Shown here piece after piece: positions 33,867-43,236 of a DNA stretch of 64,000 nt (its first letter is position 1; each line of letters begins with the position of its first letter). Made by a program: the position numbers and the translations under genes. The stretch comes from Bacteroidota bacterium. Lineage in GTDB: Bacteria > Bacteroidota > Bacteroidia > AKYH767-A > 2013-40CM-41-45. Under the pieces are notes generated by a model. That model saw nothing but the letters and a program-made list of their open reading frames with translations, was not told the DNA's origin and ran no database searches. The stretch covers positions 124,001 through 188,000 of the forward strand of contig QQVM01000020.1 of assembly GCA_003389385.1 (NCBI GenBank), read 5' to 3'.

Positions 33867-36665
33867 TCAATTCTGCTTTATCACAGGAAAAAGCCTGTCA
33901 TTAACACGAATAAAATATACTCCAGGCGCCTGACTGCTTAAGTCAATTCTAGTCTCCTGATGTAAGATCTGATGATAAACAGTCCTTGCCGTGAAGTCGT
34001 AAACATCGAGGTTCAGGCTACCGGAAGTTTTATTCCTTATATGCAGAATATCGCTGACAGGATTTGGGAACAATTCAATTGCACTGCTTTCAATCAGTGA
34101 AGAAATTCCTGTTGTGTTAAGCGCAACATACACGCATGCTGAATCAATGCAAGTATTGGTATCCGTCAAAGTAATGCAATATGTACCTGATGAATCTACC
34201 AGTATGGACATATTAGTGCTTCCATTTGACCACAAATAATCCAGGTACCAGGGATCGGCGCTGAGAATATAGGTAGCGCCCGGAGCTATGATTGTGTCAG
34301 AAATAAATGAAAATGGTCTTGCTGCTCCTACAGTGATCATATCCACAATGGAGTCAACTGACGCAACTTGTCCATTGTATGCTGTCAGCCTGACTGTGTA
34401 TATACCTGCTGTTTGATATACATGAGATGGTGATGGATGTGTGGATGTATTGTTATCCCCAAAATCCCATAAGTATGCGTTTGCATCGATAGTGGAATTG
34501 GTAAATTGCACATCAAGCGGCATGCAACCATAGATGGTATTCGAGCCAAAGCTTATTTGCGGATAGGTATTGTTGTCATAATTGAATGTGGCTGCCTGAT
34601 TGACAAACGGACCGTAACCGTTCGGTACTCTTGCAAGCGCCACATCACTGACTTGCTGACCGAAACTTACCTCATCTACAAGCTCAAGGTTGTCGTTCAG
34701 AAAATACAGTTCATCGCCATCAGCTGAGAGTTTAAAGTTTGTCTGATATAATCCGGATCTGGAATTGTCGTCTGCCCAAACAATAAGATAATCATTTGCA
34801 GGAATTATTGTTCCGGAAGGAAATTTCCACTTAATCAGGTTTTCCTGATCATCGCTCAAAAAGAAATTACTGATATCCTTATCCTGAGATGATTTGTTAT
34901 GCAATTCTATCCAGTCTGCATATCTGCCAGAGCTGTCTGTGACTGTCATGGTATTTTTGGCCATTAGTTCATTTATCACAACTGAAGTGTCAGAACTTCT
35001 GTCAGGCCAGACCATATAAGTATATACATCATGTTCTGCACCTTCGGGGTCATACATAACGGTCTTTGCGCTGTTGGATGCTGTGGCTTCCACATAAAAC
35101 CTGACTCTTGTTCCTCCCTGTATCCCGTGAATTGTTGCTCCATAAATACCGTCACCCGCCAGCTGGTCATTGTGCAAACCGTCATCGTGCATTTCTATAT
35201 TCTGAAATTTTCCGGATAATCCTGTTCCGAAGAATAATCTCACCTTGTCAATTCCTGATGCGGAATTCACTGCGGTGTTGACAAGCACTGTCTCATTGTG
35301 CGAAGGTCTTTTCCAGGGAGTAGAATCGACATACATAATTGTGTTGGAAATGACTGGTGGGACTACGTTTATCTCTGATCGTCCGAGCACATATGATTTG
35401 CGTGAATTGATAAATCCTTTCAATACATTTCTGTGGTCCACAAATTCAGTATAAGTGTAATTTTTTACTGGATCAGCAAATACCATGGAATCAATCATGG
35501 AGTAATAAGTGTCAATCATTGGAAATACAGCACTCGTATCAAGCATATCCTTGACAATTGTTCTGAAGTGTGCAAGATATCTTTGCCTGAGTTGTGATTG
35601 GTTTAGAAGTTTGTATAGTAGGGGATAGTATGGCTTATTGACATTTCCAAAAATACTATACGAGCTTGTAGAAGGAACAAATGTGTCATTGCCGTCCATT
35701 TCAATGAGCGTTAACCGGCCATCTATCGAATCGATAATGAAATAATAATCAGAGCGCCCCTTGATTACATAGCTGTCATCGTCTGCAAACAAAATTTCAC
35801 TTGCAATAAACCAGAGGGTATTGTCCACGTCCAGGTAATCTGCCAACACTTCCTCCATGTGTTGATTTGAGACTGTATCGAGAATCAGGCAAAAGTCTTT
35901 TAGTTTGGTATGTGGATCGACTAATCCGCCTGACTTCAAATTATAATGAATCATGTAAGCAGTAGTGTCGTTGCCAAGCCAGTGTAAGGAGCGAAGACTG
36001 TCGCCACGAGTTCCGTTTGGTGCAGGACTGCCCTCCGGTCTTTTTGCTCTCCACAATGAACCGCCTTTGTTTGGAAACCATTCCTTTACAAGATCCCTGT
36101 TAACCTGTTGCACATTCGCATATACGCCCCAATTATTGCCGTTTATCGTCAGGTGAGCAAAATTTCCTTTAGGAGATGTAACATGTTTTCCGATTAAGTA
36201 TTCGTACAGTATCTCCTGCATGAAAGAAGGATCATGATAAGCATTATTCAGGTTGATGATATTATAGCCTAAATACTCCTGATCTTCTTTGTATGCATCA
36301 AGTGTGATGTTGAATGACTTTTTATTGCTGTTACTTCCTGAATAGGAAGTTGAGCCTTTGAATCTGACTCCGACACTGTCAAATACAACACCGTTGATGG
36401 TAACTCTTGCAGGAATATTGATTTTATCATTGAAATTGCTGACAAGTAAACTCCAGTAATTCGATTGGGGGAATTCTAAAGCGATTTCATTGATTGAATA
36501 ATGATCATAGAATCCTGTATAGCTGGTATTGCCGACCATGAGTCTTGTCCCTTGGTCAATGATCCTGTATTGTGGAGGTAGCTTTTGAGCGTGTGAATCA
36601 AATTTGCTAGTGAAAATAATGAGTATAATACTCCAAATTGAAAATTGGAAATTGTGGGAGCTCAT
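33867..36665 (-). CDS. Exported CotH-kinase family protein with lamin-tail and PKD domains (second copy)
   Basis: A 932-residue protein. Signal peptide ~1-26 ('IIFTSKFDSHAQ'); a CotH kinase-like domain at ~50-420 ('VRFKGSTSYSG', 'NGNNWGVYANVQQVNRDL', 'LIEMDGNDTF'); a beta domain with 'HDDGLHNDQLAGDGIYGA'; a lamin-tail domain at ~565-680; a PKD domain at ~695-775 ('YLWDFGDNNTSTHPSPSHVY'); then a beta domain and a T9SS type A sorting domain (~855-932). It mirrors the gene at 31036 domain by domain, with the PKD part added, so the two are paralogues in opposed orientation. A good promoter lies upstream. Confidence 0.9.
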   Translation of the reverse strand: MSSHNFQFSIWSIILIIFTSKFDSHAQKLPPQYRIIDQGTRLMVGNTSYTGFYDHYSINEIALEFPQSNYWSLLVSNFNDKINIPARVTINGVVFDSVGVRFKGSTSYSGSNSNKKSFNITLDAYKEDQEYLGYNIINLNNAYHDPSFMQEILYEYLIGKHVTSPKGNFAHLTINGNNWGVYANVQQVNRDLVKEWFPNKGGSLWRAKRPEGSPAPNGTRGDSLRSLHWLGNDTTAYMIHYNLKSGGLVDPHTKLKDFCLILDTVSNQHMEEVLADYLDVDNTLWFIASEILFADDDSYVIKGRSDYYFIIDSIDGRLTLIEMDGNDTFVPSTSSYSIFGNVNKPYYPLLYKLLNQSQLRQRYLAHFRTIVKDMLDTSAVFPMIDTYYSMIDSMVFADPVKNYTYTEFVDHRNVLKGFINSRKSYVLGRSEINVVPPVISNTIMYVDSTPWKRPSHNETVLVNTAVNSASGIDKVRLFFGTGLSGKFQNIEMHDDGLHNDQLAGDGIYGATIHGIQGGTRVRFYVEATASNSAKTVMYDPEGAEHDVYTYMVWPDRSSDTSVVINELMAKNTMTVTDSSGRYADWIELHNKSSQDKDISNFFLSDDQENLIKWKFPSGTIIPANDYLIVWADDNSRSGLYQTNFKLSADGDELYFLNDNLELVDEVSFGQQVSDVALARVPNGYGPFVNQAATFNYDNNTYPQISFGSNTIYGCMPLDVQFTNSTIDANAYLWDFGDNNTSTHPSPSHVYQTAGIYTVRLTAYNGQVASVDSIVDMITVGAARPFSFISDTIIAPGATYILSADPWYLDYLWSNGSTNMSILVDSSGTYCITLTDTNTCIDSACVYVALNTTGISSLIESSAIELFPNPVSDILHIRNKTSGSLNLDVYDFTARTVYHQILHQETRIDLSSQAPGVYFIRVNDRLFPVIKQN

Positions 36666-37028
36666 AAATGTGGAAATGAATTATGTGTATTTAAAAATAG
36701 AGAAAATGTCGTTTTGTGCAAAAGAAAATGCGATTTTTAAATTAGAAAAATGGTGAATTTACATTTATAAGGTATGAGTGCTTTTGCCTATGAGACGAAT
36801 CTTGAATGCAGGTGGTTATCTCAACATTTGATGGAATAATTTAATGTTTGCATAGACTCATTGAAAGAAATATCAGTCTTCAAAATGAACATGCAAAGTA
36901 ATTTCATTCTGCTTGAATTGTTATTCCAAATACATTCGAAACATAAAACAAGTTCTTTTGTAAAAGAAAAATTTAATCGTATAATTTTATGCATATGACT
37001 TATTTGGCATTTGTCATGAGATAGAAAT
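36666..37028. other. 363-bp A+T-rich gap
   Basis: It holds the promoter of the second CotH gene (36692-36721) at its left side. No credible gene or clear terminator for the saccharopine-dehydrogenase-like gene was seen. Confidence 0.55.
36692..36721 (-). promoter_or_regulatory. Probable promoter of the second CotH gene
   Basis: On the minus strand, TTG (36719-36721) and TATTTTTA (36692-36699) are 19 bp apart, with one mismatch to the -7 consensus. The ATG lies at 36665, ~27 bp downstream of the -7 box. Confidence 0.5.
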
Positions 37029-38150
37029 TCAGAAAGATTCAATAGAATATTTGATGTTTTTTATTTTCATTTGTTCCATCAAGAATCGAAAGCATTCTTC
37101 ACTCTCTCCTAGATATTCCGGAGGACTGATGCCTTTCTTTGTATAAGTATTGTTTAACACAAGTCTGGCTGCAGCTGTACATGTGTATCCCGTGGTTCGT
37201 GCCATAGAACTGGTTTGGCTTGCCTTGTCGTATCTGTCAAGTAAATCATAGACATACTTCTTTGATTTTCCCTTTTCTTCCCCTTTAATTGTCACTCTCA
37301 TCACAGTGAATTCTTCTTCCCCATCTTCCAGCTTCCACATGGGAAAGAGAAGTTCTGCAGTCAAATCTATTGGCCTTAAATTTTTTCCTTTGACTTCAAT
37401 TTCATCCTCCCTGAAATAACCTGTCTCGCGGAGTATTTTCATGATGTCTATATGCCCCGGATAGCGCAGCGTTCTTTCTGTCATGTTCGGGATCTTCATA
37501 GTATGTAGTAAACTCCTCAATCCGTCTGTATTGAATGCCTCTAGTTTCCCGATCTCTGGAAACACTATGATCTCTGCTTCACTGAGGGCAGGCAAAGTAA
37601 CTACACTTCCTTCTCTCATGATTCTCGCGGGACGAGTATACTCGGCAATGACGTCGATAGGTGAGAAAGGGGCCTTGTATTCATAAGGCCATTCCCTCCT
37701 GACAGGCAATCCTCCCACAAGACATTCGAAAGAATTCACTTTCATTCTCTTGTTGTGATACCCGAGAATAATATTGTCCATGCCTGGTGCGACTCCGCAG
37801 TCCATCACCGCCGTGACATTGTTTCTTATCGCCAGATCATTTAATTCGAACATATCTTCATTGAAGAATGAAATGTCCACCATGTTTTTTTTACATGAGA
37901 TCACTCTTTTTGCAGTTTCAAATCCCATGAAGCCGGGGACTGCGCCAATTACCAGATCAGCATCGACAATCAGTCTTTCAATTGAATCAGCTTCCCTCAA
38001 GTCCGATTTGATCTTTTTAATTGGGTGAGATGAAAGTCTGTCAAGGTTTTCATCCAGATAATCGGCAACGCTTACATTATATTCCCTGCACAGATCGATT
38101 GCGATTGCTCTGCCCACCCGTCCGGTTCCTAATACATATATTTTCTTCAT
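37029..38150 (-). CDS. Saccharopine dehydrogenase-like oxidoreductase
   Basis: A 373-residue cytoplasmic enzyme. The N-terminal Rossmann fold has 'GTGRVGRAI' (7-15) and a following acidic residue in the second strand; 'DCGVAPGMDN' (~116-125) is the family's conserved catalytic-domain entry. The C-terminal domain (~125-340) matches the saccharopine dehydrogenase C-terminal region. These enzymes oxidise or form saccharopine in lysine metabolism, but relatives act on other amino-acid conjugates, such as carboxynorspermidine. The substrate cannot be set from the sequence. It stands alone among secreted-protein genes. Confidence 0.85.
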   Translation of the reverse strand: MKKIYVLGTGRVGRAIAIDLCREYNVSVADYLDENLDRLSSHPIKKIKSDLREADSIERLIVDADLVIGAVPGFMGFETAKRVISCKKNMVDISFFNEDMFELNDLAIRNNVTAVMDCGVAPGMDNIILGYHNKRMKVNSFECLVGGLPVRREWPYEYKAPFSPIDVIAEYTRPARIMREGSVVTLPALSEAEIIVFPEIGKLEAFNTDGLRSLLHTMKIPNMTERTLRYPGHIDIMKILRETGYFREDEIEVKGKNLRPIDLTAELLFPMWKLEDGEEEFTVMRVTIKGEEKGKSKKYVYDLLDRYDKASQTSSMARTTGYTCTAAARLVLNNTYTKKGISPPEYLGESEECFRFLMEQMKIKNIKYSIESF

Positions 38151-38332
38151 TTCATCATTATAGTTGTGTGAAGTTATTCTTTTCCTCTTGTTTCAAGGTA
38201 TAGATTGCCAATTTATCATCTGATTAATTGTCAGTATTTTCAGAGTCATAAGGATTAGGATTCTCATTTTTTATTAACGACGATATGGATTTTATCCGCA
38301 CCCTGCATCCATAGCCCAAAATTCCACATGTC

Positions 38333-39985
38333 ATGAAAAATATAATTTTGTTGACGCTGCTCTTTCTGGCAGCGGAACTTACTTTCGCAGAAAACATCAA
38401 AAGAATCAAGGCCGAAGTGAATAAAGCGACCGTCTATCTTCGGGGGGTTCAGCTGAGTTGCACTTCCGAATTTACCACACAATCAGGATTCAGTCAGGTC
38501 ATTTTTGAAGAAGTCTCTCCGATGCTTGATGTCAACTCAATCCAGGCAAATGCCAAAGGCAGTATTGTGATCTTGGATGTCAGGTTTCAGACTTTTTATA
38601 ATGAAAGCCAAAATACAGATCTGGCAGCAAGGCATGAGAGAGTTTTAAAAGCTGCCGGCGATTCTCTGGTGATGCTGAATTTTGAAATTGAAGAGCTGAA
38701 TGATCAGGTTCAAAGCCTGGCTACTGAAAAAAACATCTTGCTGAATAACCGATTGCTCAAAGGAGAGTCACAAAAAGATACGCTCGAACTGTTTAAAGAA
38801 GCAATTTCATATTTGCGCTCCCGTCTGAATAACATCAGTGCTGAAAGTACAGTTCTGAAGCGAAAGCTGTTTTATAAAAATGATGAGAAGAAAAAACTGG
38901 AAAAGAGGATTCAGGATCTGAATAGAATCTCAAAGGCTGGACAAAACGGAAACAAGGAATCTATTCCGTCCATTGTTGTGAAGATTTACTCGGAAGCTCC
39001 TGCCACTGCTAAAGTTACCGTATCATTTTATGTAGATCAGGCTGCATGGCTGCCCTCATATGATCTCAGAGCTACTGCTTCAGGAAATATTGAATTGCAT
39101 TACAAAGCCGAGCTGAACCAGAAAACAGGCATGGACTGGAAAAATATTGACCTGACATTGAGCACTGCAAATCCGGCCTTGTCTGCGGAAGTACCTAAGC
39201 TCAGTCCTTTTTATATAAACTTTGTCAGACAATACCGGAATAAGATAACAAATGAAAGCAAGGAATTGTTGAGTAAGTCTTCGGTTGCCGGAGCTGCAAG
39301 AGAGGAGTCAAATTCTGCAGACGAGTTGTACTTGGATGCGAAAAATCTTGCGGCATACACCACAGAACAGGAAGGGATGATTAGGACAGAGTTTGAAATC
39401 AAACTCAAGTACAGTATCCCTCATGACGAAAGCATGCATGTGGTGATGATCAAGAATAAAACACTGAGCACTGAATACAAGTTTACCGCTGTGCCACGGC
39501 TGGATATGAATGCTTACCTGCTTGCTGAAGTGCACAATATGGGTGAACTAAACCTGCTTCCGGGCAGTTCGAGGATTTACTTTGATGGCTCTTACATTGG
39601 AAAATCTGTTTTGAATCCTGATGCATTTGCTGATACCCTGGAAATGAGTCTCGGACGAGACAGAGGAATTCATGTGAGCAGAAAAAAGCTTAAAGACAAA
39701 GTGAAGGAGAAAATCCTGGCTGACGAGAAAATCCTCACGGTTTCTTATGAGCTGAATGTTAAAAACAATAAGAATATGGCCATCAGCCTGAAGCTAAAGG
39801 ATCAGATTCCGGTTTCTCAGGATCCCATGGTGAAGGTTGAGCTTACCGAAAGAGATGGTGCGGAACTGATTCAGGAGACCGGAATGCTCGACTGGAATCT
39901 TTCACTTAAAGCCCAGGAGAGTAAAAAGATTCGTTTTACATATGAAATCAGGATGCCTAAATCAAAGAACATCGCGGGTTTATAA
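38333..39985 (+). CDS. Mucoidy inhibitor MuiA family protein
   Basis: A 550-residue exported protein with signal peptide 1-19 ('LLFLAAELTFAEN'). An N-terminal DUF4140-type strand domain (~22-105, 'KATVYLRGVQL'), a coiled coil (~105-200) and a C-terminal DUF4139 region (~210-545, 'YDLRATASGNIELHYKAEL', 'DWKNIDLTLSTANP', 'WNLSLKAQESKKIRFTYEI') are in the usual order and length. The biochemical role of MuiA proteins is unclear; in Proteobacteria they affect capsule-related mucoidy. It is a single gene closed by a strong terminator. Confidence 0.9.
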   Translation: MKNIILLTLLFLAAELTFAENIKRIKAEVNKATVYLRGVQLSCTSEFTTQSGFSQVIFEEVSPMLDVNSIQANAKGSIVILDVRFQTFYNESQNTDLAARHERVLKAAGDSLVMLNFEIEELNDQVQSLATEKNILLNNRLLKGESQKDTLELFKEAISYLRSRLNNISAESTVLKRKLFYKNDEKKKLEKRIQDLNRISKAGQNGNKESIPSIVVKIYSEAPATAKVTVSFYVDQAAWLPSYDLRATASGNIELHYKAELNQKTGMDWKNIDLTLSTANPALSAEVPKLSPFYINFVRQYRNKITNESKELLSKSSVAGAAREESNSADELYLDAKNLAAYTTEQEGMIRTEFEIKLKYSIPHDESMHVVMIKNKTLSTEYKFTAVPRLDMNAYLLAEVHNMGELNLLPGSSRIYFDGSYIGKSVLNPDAFADTLEMSLGRDRGIHVSRKKLKDKVKEKILADEKILTVSYELNVKNNKNMAISLKLKDQIPVSQDPMVKVELTERDGAELIQETGMLDWNLSLKAQESKKIRFTYEIRMPKSKNIAGL

Positions 39986-40015
39986 TAAGGCTTCCTTTAC
40001 TTAGCACTGATAATG

Positions 40016-40050
40016 AACGACAAAGCCGGATTTCCGGCTTTGTCGTTTTT
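40016..40050 (+). terminator. Terminator of the MuiA family gene
   Basis: A perfect inverted repeat of up to 15 bp (40016-40030 with 40033-40047) is followed by a T-run. It lies ~30 bp after the stop codon. Confidence 0.88.
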
Positions 40051-40174
40051 AACCTGATTTGAGTTGATGAAGGAGGAGTGAATTTGTATTCTGTACAGTT
40101 CAGGTTTTCCATCCAGGAAAATTGTATCTGTTAAATCTTTATACTTGCACCCTGAAATTAAAATATATCAAATC

Positions 40175-41017
40175 ATGAGTGAAGAATATACTGACATCTT
40201 TGATGTAATGAAAAGAAAGCCCTGGAGACAGTTAATCATTATCGGGGCAGTTTTACTGGTTTTAATGATCATGAAGCCATGGGTGCAGATCGGCGCCGGA
40301 GAAAGGGGTGTGGTTCTGAATTTTGGAGCGGTACAGCAAAAAGTGCTTGACGAGGGAATGCATTTCAGGGTTCCTATAATGCAAGAAGTGGTTATTATGG
40401 ATGTCAAAATTCATAAAGCGGTTACAGATGCCCAGTCAGCCTCCGCAGATCTTCAGGATGTAGCAATGTCCGTGGCTCTAAATTACCATGTGATTCCGGA
40501 TCGTTCAAATACAGTTTATCAAACTATTGGATTGGAGTTCAAGGAGAGAATTATTGATCCAGCCATCCAGGAAGTAATGAAAGCTGTATCTGCTCGTTAT
40601 ACGGCCGAAGAGCTTATTACCAAAAGGCCAAAGGTGAGCGCAGAAATGCAGGAAGCTTTAACAGCACGTCTTCTGAATTATCACGTTTCGGTCGATGCCT
40701 TTTCGATAGTGGCATTCAGCTTTTCCAAGATTTTCACAGATGCGATTGAGGCAAAGCAAACCGCAGAGCAAAATGCCCTGAAAGCAAAGCGTGACCTTGA
40801 AAGAATAAAGGTCGAAGCGGAGCAGACCGTAGCTGCCGCTACTGCAGAAGCTGAAGCATTACGTCTTCAGAAGATGAATATTACGCCTGACCTGATTGAA
40901 CTCAGAAGGATTGAAGCAAACCTCAAAGCAATCGAAAAATGGAATGGTATCCTTCCTAACGTAACTGGGGGAGGAGCAATTCCTTTTATCGGTGTTGGAG
41001 AAACTCCGAAGAAATAA
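40175..41017 (+). CDS. Prohibitin/SPFH-domain membrane protein
   Basis: A 280-residue protein with one N-terminal membrane anchor (~19-36, 'LIIIGAVLLVLMIMKPW'), then an SPFH domain (~38-210; 'GERGVVLNFGAVQQKVLDEG' is the usual prohibitin entry) and an Ala/Glu-rich coiled coil (~185-245, 'RDLERIKVEAEQTVAAATAEAEAL'). Prohibitins form large rings at the cytoplasmic membrane and regulate membrane proteases such as FtsH. The ATG at 40175 fits the family start; a TTG at 40145 adds an odd tail. It is a single gene with its own terminator. Confidence 0.92.
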   Translation: MSEEYTDIFDVMKRKPWRQLIIIGAVLLVLMIMKPWVQIGAGERGVVLNFGAVQQKVLDEGMHFRVPIMQEVVIMDVKIHKAVTDAQSASADLQDVAMSVALNYHVIPDRSNTVYQTIGLEFKERIIDPAIQEVMKAVSARYTAEELITKRPKVSAEMQEALTARLLNYHVSVDAFSIVAFSFSKIFTDAIEAKQTAEQNALKAKRDLERIKVEAEQTVAAATAEAEALRLQKMNITPDLIELRRIEANLKAIEKWNGILPNVTGGGAIPFIGVGETPKK

Positions 41018-41040
41018 ATTGAATTAATTATTTTTTGAAG

Positions 41041-41064
41041 AGCCGGCGCAAGCCGGCTTTTTTA
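41041..41064. terminator. Terminator between prohibitin and beta-helix genes
   Basis: A 7-bp stem AGCCGGC/GCCGGCT (41041-41047 with 41052-41058) has a GNRA-type tetraloop GCAA, followed by six T. It lies between convergent genes ending at 41017 and 41062; it serves the prohibitin gene and perhaps both. Confidence 0.8.
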
Positions 41065-43050
41065 TTGTAGGATAATTTTTTCTGTAATGATTTGATTGCT
41101 TCTGACAAGGTTCAGGAAATAAACACCTTTTGGAAAATCGCTTAGCTGAATTGTTTTTGTCATTGCAATATTTCCGTACTCTAAATCCTGCATATGCAAT
41201 AATCTTCCGTCGGCTGATGAAATTGAAATTTTCGTTTTGCCTGATAAATTTTCTTGTAGTTTGATTGAAATTAACCCGGAGCTTGGGTTCGGATAAATCA
41301 AAACTTTTTCACCCATGTGTTTGTCATTGATTGCAGTGAATAAAAATTCGTCTGCGCCAATATCCGGGTTGGACATACTTCTAGTCTCTCCATCTATGTC
41401 GTCAAAAACGCCTGCTGCAAATGTGCCTGCGTCCGACAATATTGCTGAGTTCACATGCAAATCAGAACTGGAAAAGAATCCTGGATTTCCGCTCACAGAA
41501 TTCACATCCAAGCCCGAGGCAGATTGGTACAGTCCGAGATTCATCTGTGCGCCGTTCCAATAGGCAAGGGTGCCGGTGCTAAACAGACAATTAAAATCAG
41601 AAACTGAAATTCCAGTTTGTGCATTGTCATTGATGTAAAAAGCGTAGCCTCCGCCACTGTTTGAGAAAATGTTGTTCAGCAGCCTTATGCTGCCGGTGCT
41701 GAGTGCGTCTGCGAAAAATGCCCTGCCTAGAGTTGAGCTTCCTCCAGTATAGTGCACACTGTTATGAAAAATATCCTGGTGATGGCTGTCGTCTTCAATA
41801 CTGATCCCTCTGCCTGTTCCAGATGCACTTCCTGTCTGAACAAAATTGTTGACCACAATTCCCTCAGCAAACGGGGAAGCAAAACAGGACCTGAGACGAA
41901 TTCCATAGTTGCCTGTATGCCCGGTGATTTTATTTTTGGCAACTAATACGTTATCGTCGCAAAACCTGAGGCTGATTCCGTAATAGTCAACAGTGGAGCT
42001 GATGGATGTTCGTGTAATCAAATTTTCGCTTACTTCACATGCATCCTGATAGAGCAGGAAAATTCCGACGTAAAAATTTTCAAAGACATTGTTCTGCACT
42101 TTCATGCCTGTCGAATGCGTTTGCACATTTCCGTTTATCCAAAGTCCGTTCGCGTTTCCTGAAAATAAATTGTTTCTGATAATCCTGTCATTTCCTGAAC
42201 TAGTGTTTGGAGAAAAGATACAGGACCGGCTGCCGTCAGTATTTGTGGTTGTAAGAATTGAATTCGAAATAAATTGATTGTTCAAGATCCTGATATTCTC
42301 GCAATCACCGTTAATTTCCATGATTGTTGAATATGCATCGCTGCCTGTTCTTTCAAATGTCAGGTTACTGAACATGACATGATCCGCACCATTGAGCCTG
42401 ATTGTATAATTGTCGGTGGCTGATGTTGAAGAAGGAAAAGTTATTAATACCGAACTGCTGTCCAATAAGGCCGAGTGAAAATGTACCATGTTTGTAAAGC
42501 TTGTTCCGGGGATTGAATCCAGAGAAACTTGTTGTGCATATGTTCCGGATTCGATTGAAAAGTTCACAGGTCCGCATACACCTCTCGACTTCAAATCATC
42601 GAAGGCCACACCTATACTGACGTAATCAGGCATTATGCCGCCTACTGTATAGGTTCCGCTTAATGCGGTTTGTACACCATTTTCACTCATGAAATCATTA
42701 GTTGGATCTGAGTCTGCATTTCCGTTTGGAAGACTTGTCCAGACAGATATATCCATACTCATTGATGCGCTGAAACTTATTTGCCCAATCAGCACCGTGA
42801 GTGAACTGTCAGGATCAATTGGACTAGTAATAACAACCGGCCCCTGGCTGATTGTATTCACACTCCAGTTTACCGTTACAGTATTTAGAGTGTTATCACC
42901 ATAATTAAAAATTGTCGCATAGACATCCTGTAAACCCGGACAACGATGCAATACAGAGTCGATTGAAATAATACCGGCATCATCCGGAAGTTTGGCGAAG
43001 CAGAATGTTGAAAATAGGAAAAGCACGAACAGGAACAGTAGTTTTTTCAT
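41062..43050 (-). CDS. Exported right-handed beta-helix protein with T9SS sorting domain
   Basis: A 662-residue protein. Signal peptide 1-19 ('LFLFSTFCFAK'); a CARDB-like beta domain (~28-120, 'DVYATIFNYGDNTLNTVTVNW'); a right-handed parallel beta-helix at ~135-560, made of short turns with N-N-x-F/I repeats ('ENIRILNNQFISNS', 'MKVQNNVFENFYVGIF', 'ENLITRTSISSTVDYYG'); and a T9SS type A domain (~580-662, 'IYPNPSSGLISI'). This fold is common in polysaccharide-binding or -cleaving surface proteins; no catalytic site is evident, so binding or structural roles are as likely. Confidence 0.88.
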   Translation of the reverse strand: MKKLLFLFVLFLFSTFCFAKLPDDAGIISIDSVLHRCPGLQDVYATIFNYGDNTLNTVTVNWSVNTISQGPVVITSPIDPDSSLTVLIGQISFSASMSMDISVWTSLPNGNADSDPTNDFMSENGVQTALSGTYTVGGIMPDYVSIGVAFDDLKSRGVCGPVNFSIESGTYAQQVSLDSIPGTSFTNMVHFHSALLDSSSVLITFPSSTSATDNYTIRLNGADHVMFSNLTFERTGSDAYSTIMEINGDCENIRILNNQFISNSILTTTNTDGSRSCIFSPNTSSGNDRIIRNNLFSGNANGLWINGNVQTHSTGMKVQNNVFENFYVGIFLLYQDACEVSENLITRTSISSTVDYYGISLRFCDDNVLVAKNKITGHTGNYGIRLRSCFASPFAEGIVVNNFVQTGSASGTGRGISIEDDSHHQDIFHNSVHYTGGSSTLGRAFFADALSTGSIRLLNNIFSNSGGGYAFYINDNAQTGISVSDFNCLFSTGTLAYWNGAQMNLGLYQSASGLDVNSVSGNPGFFSSSDLHVNSAILSDAGTFAAGVFDDIDGETRSMSNPDIGADEFLFTAINDKHMGEKVLIYPNPSSGLISIKLQENLSGKTKISISSADGRLLHMQDLEYGNIAMTKTIQLSDFPKGVYFLNLVRSNQIITEKIILQ

Positions 43051-43236
43051 GATTCTTTGTTTGATGCGATTTAGTTAAAATTAATAAAACATTTTGCAAT
43101 TGGAAAATCTGATTAAAATTGTTACCTATGATTCTATGATTAATTGATATATTGTGATTAAAATCTGAAATATCTGTGACTGAATGTTTATGCATTCTTG
43201 TCAATTTAGTCTCAGTAATTATTAAATTGTCATCTC

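Noticed and set aside
40145-40175. TTG start for the prohibitin gene
   Set aside because: It adds ten residues unlike the family N-terminus; the ATG at 40175 begins a normal N-terminus directly before the membrane anchor.
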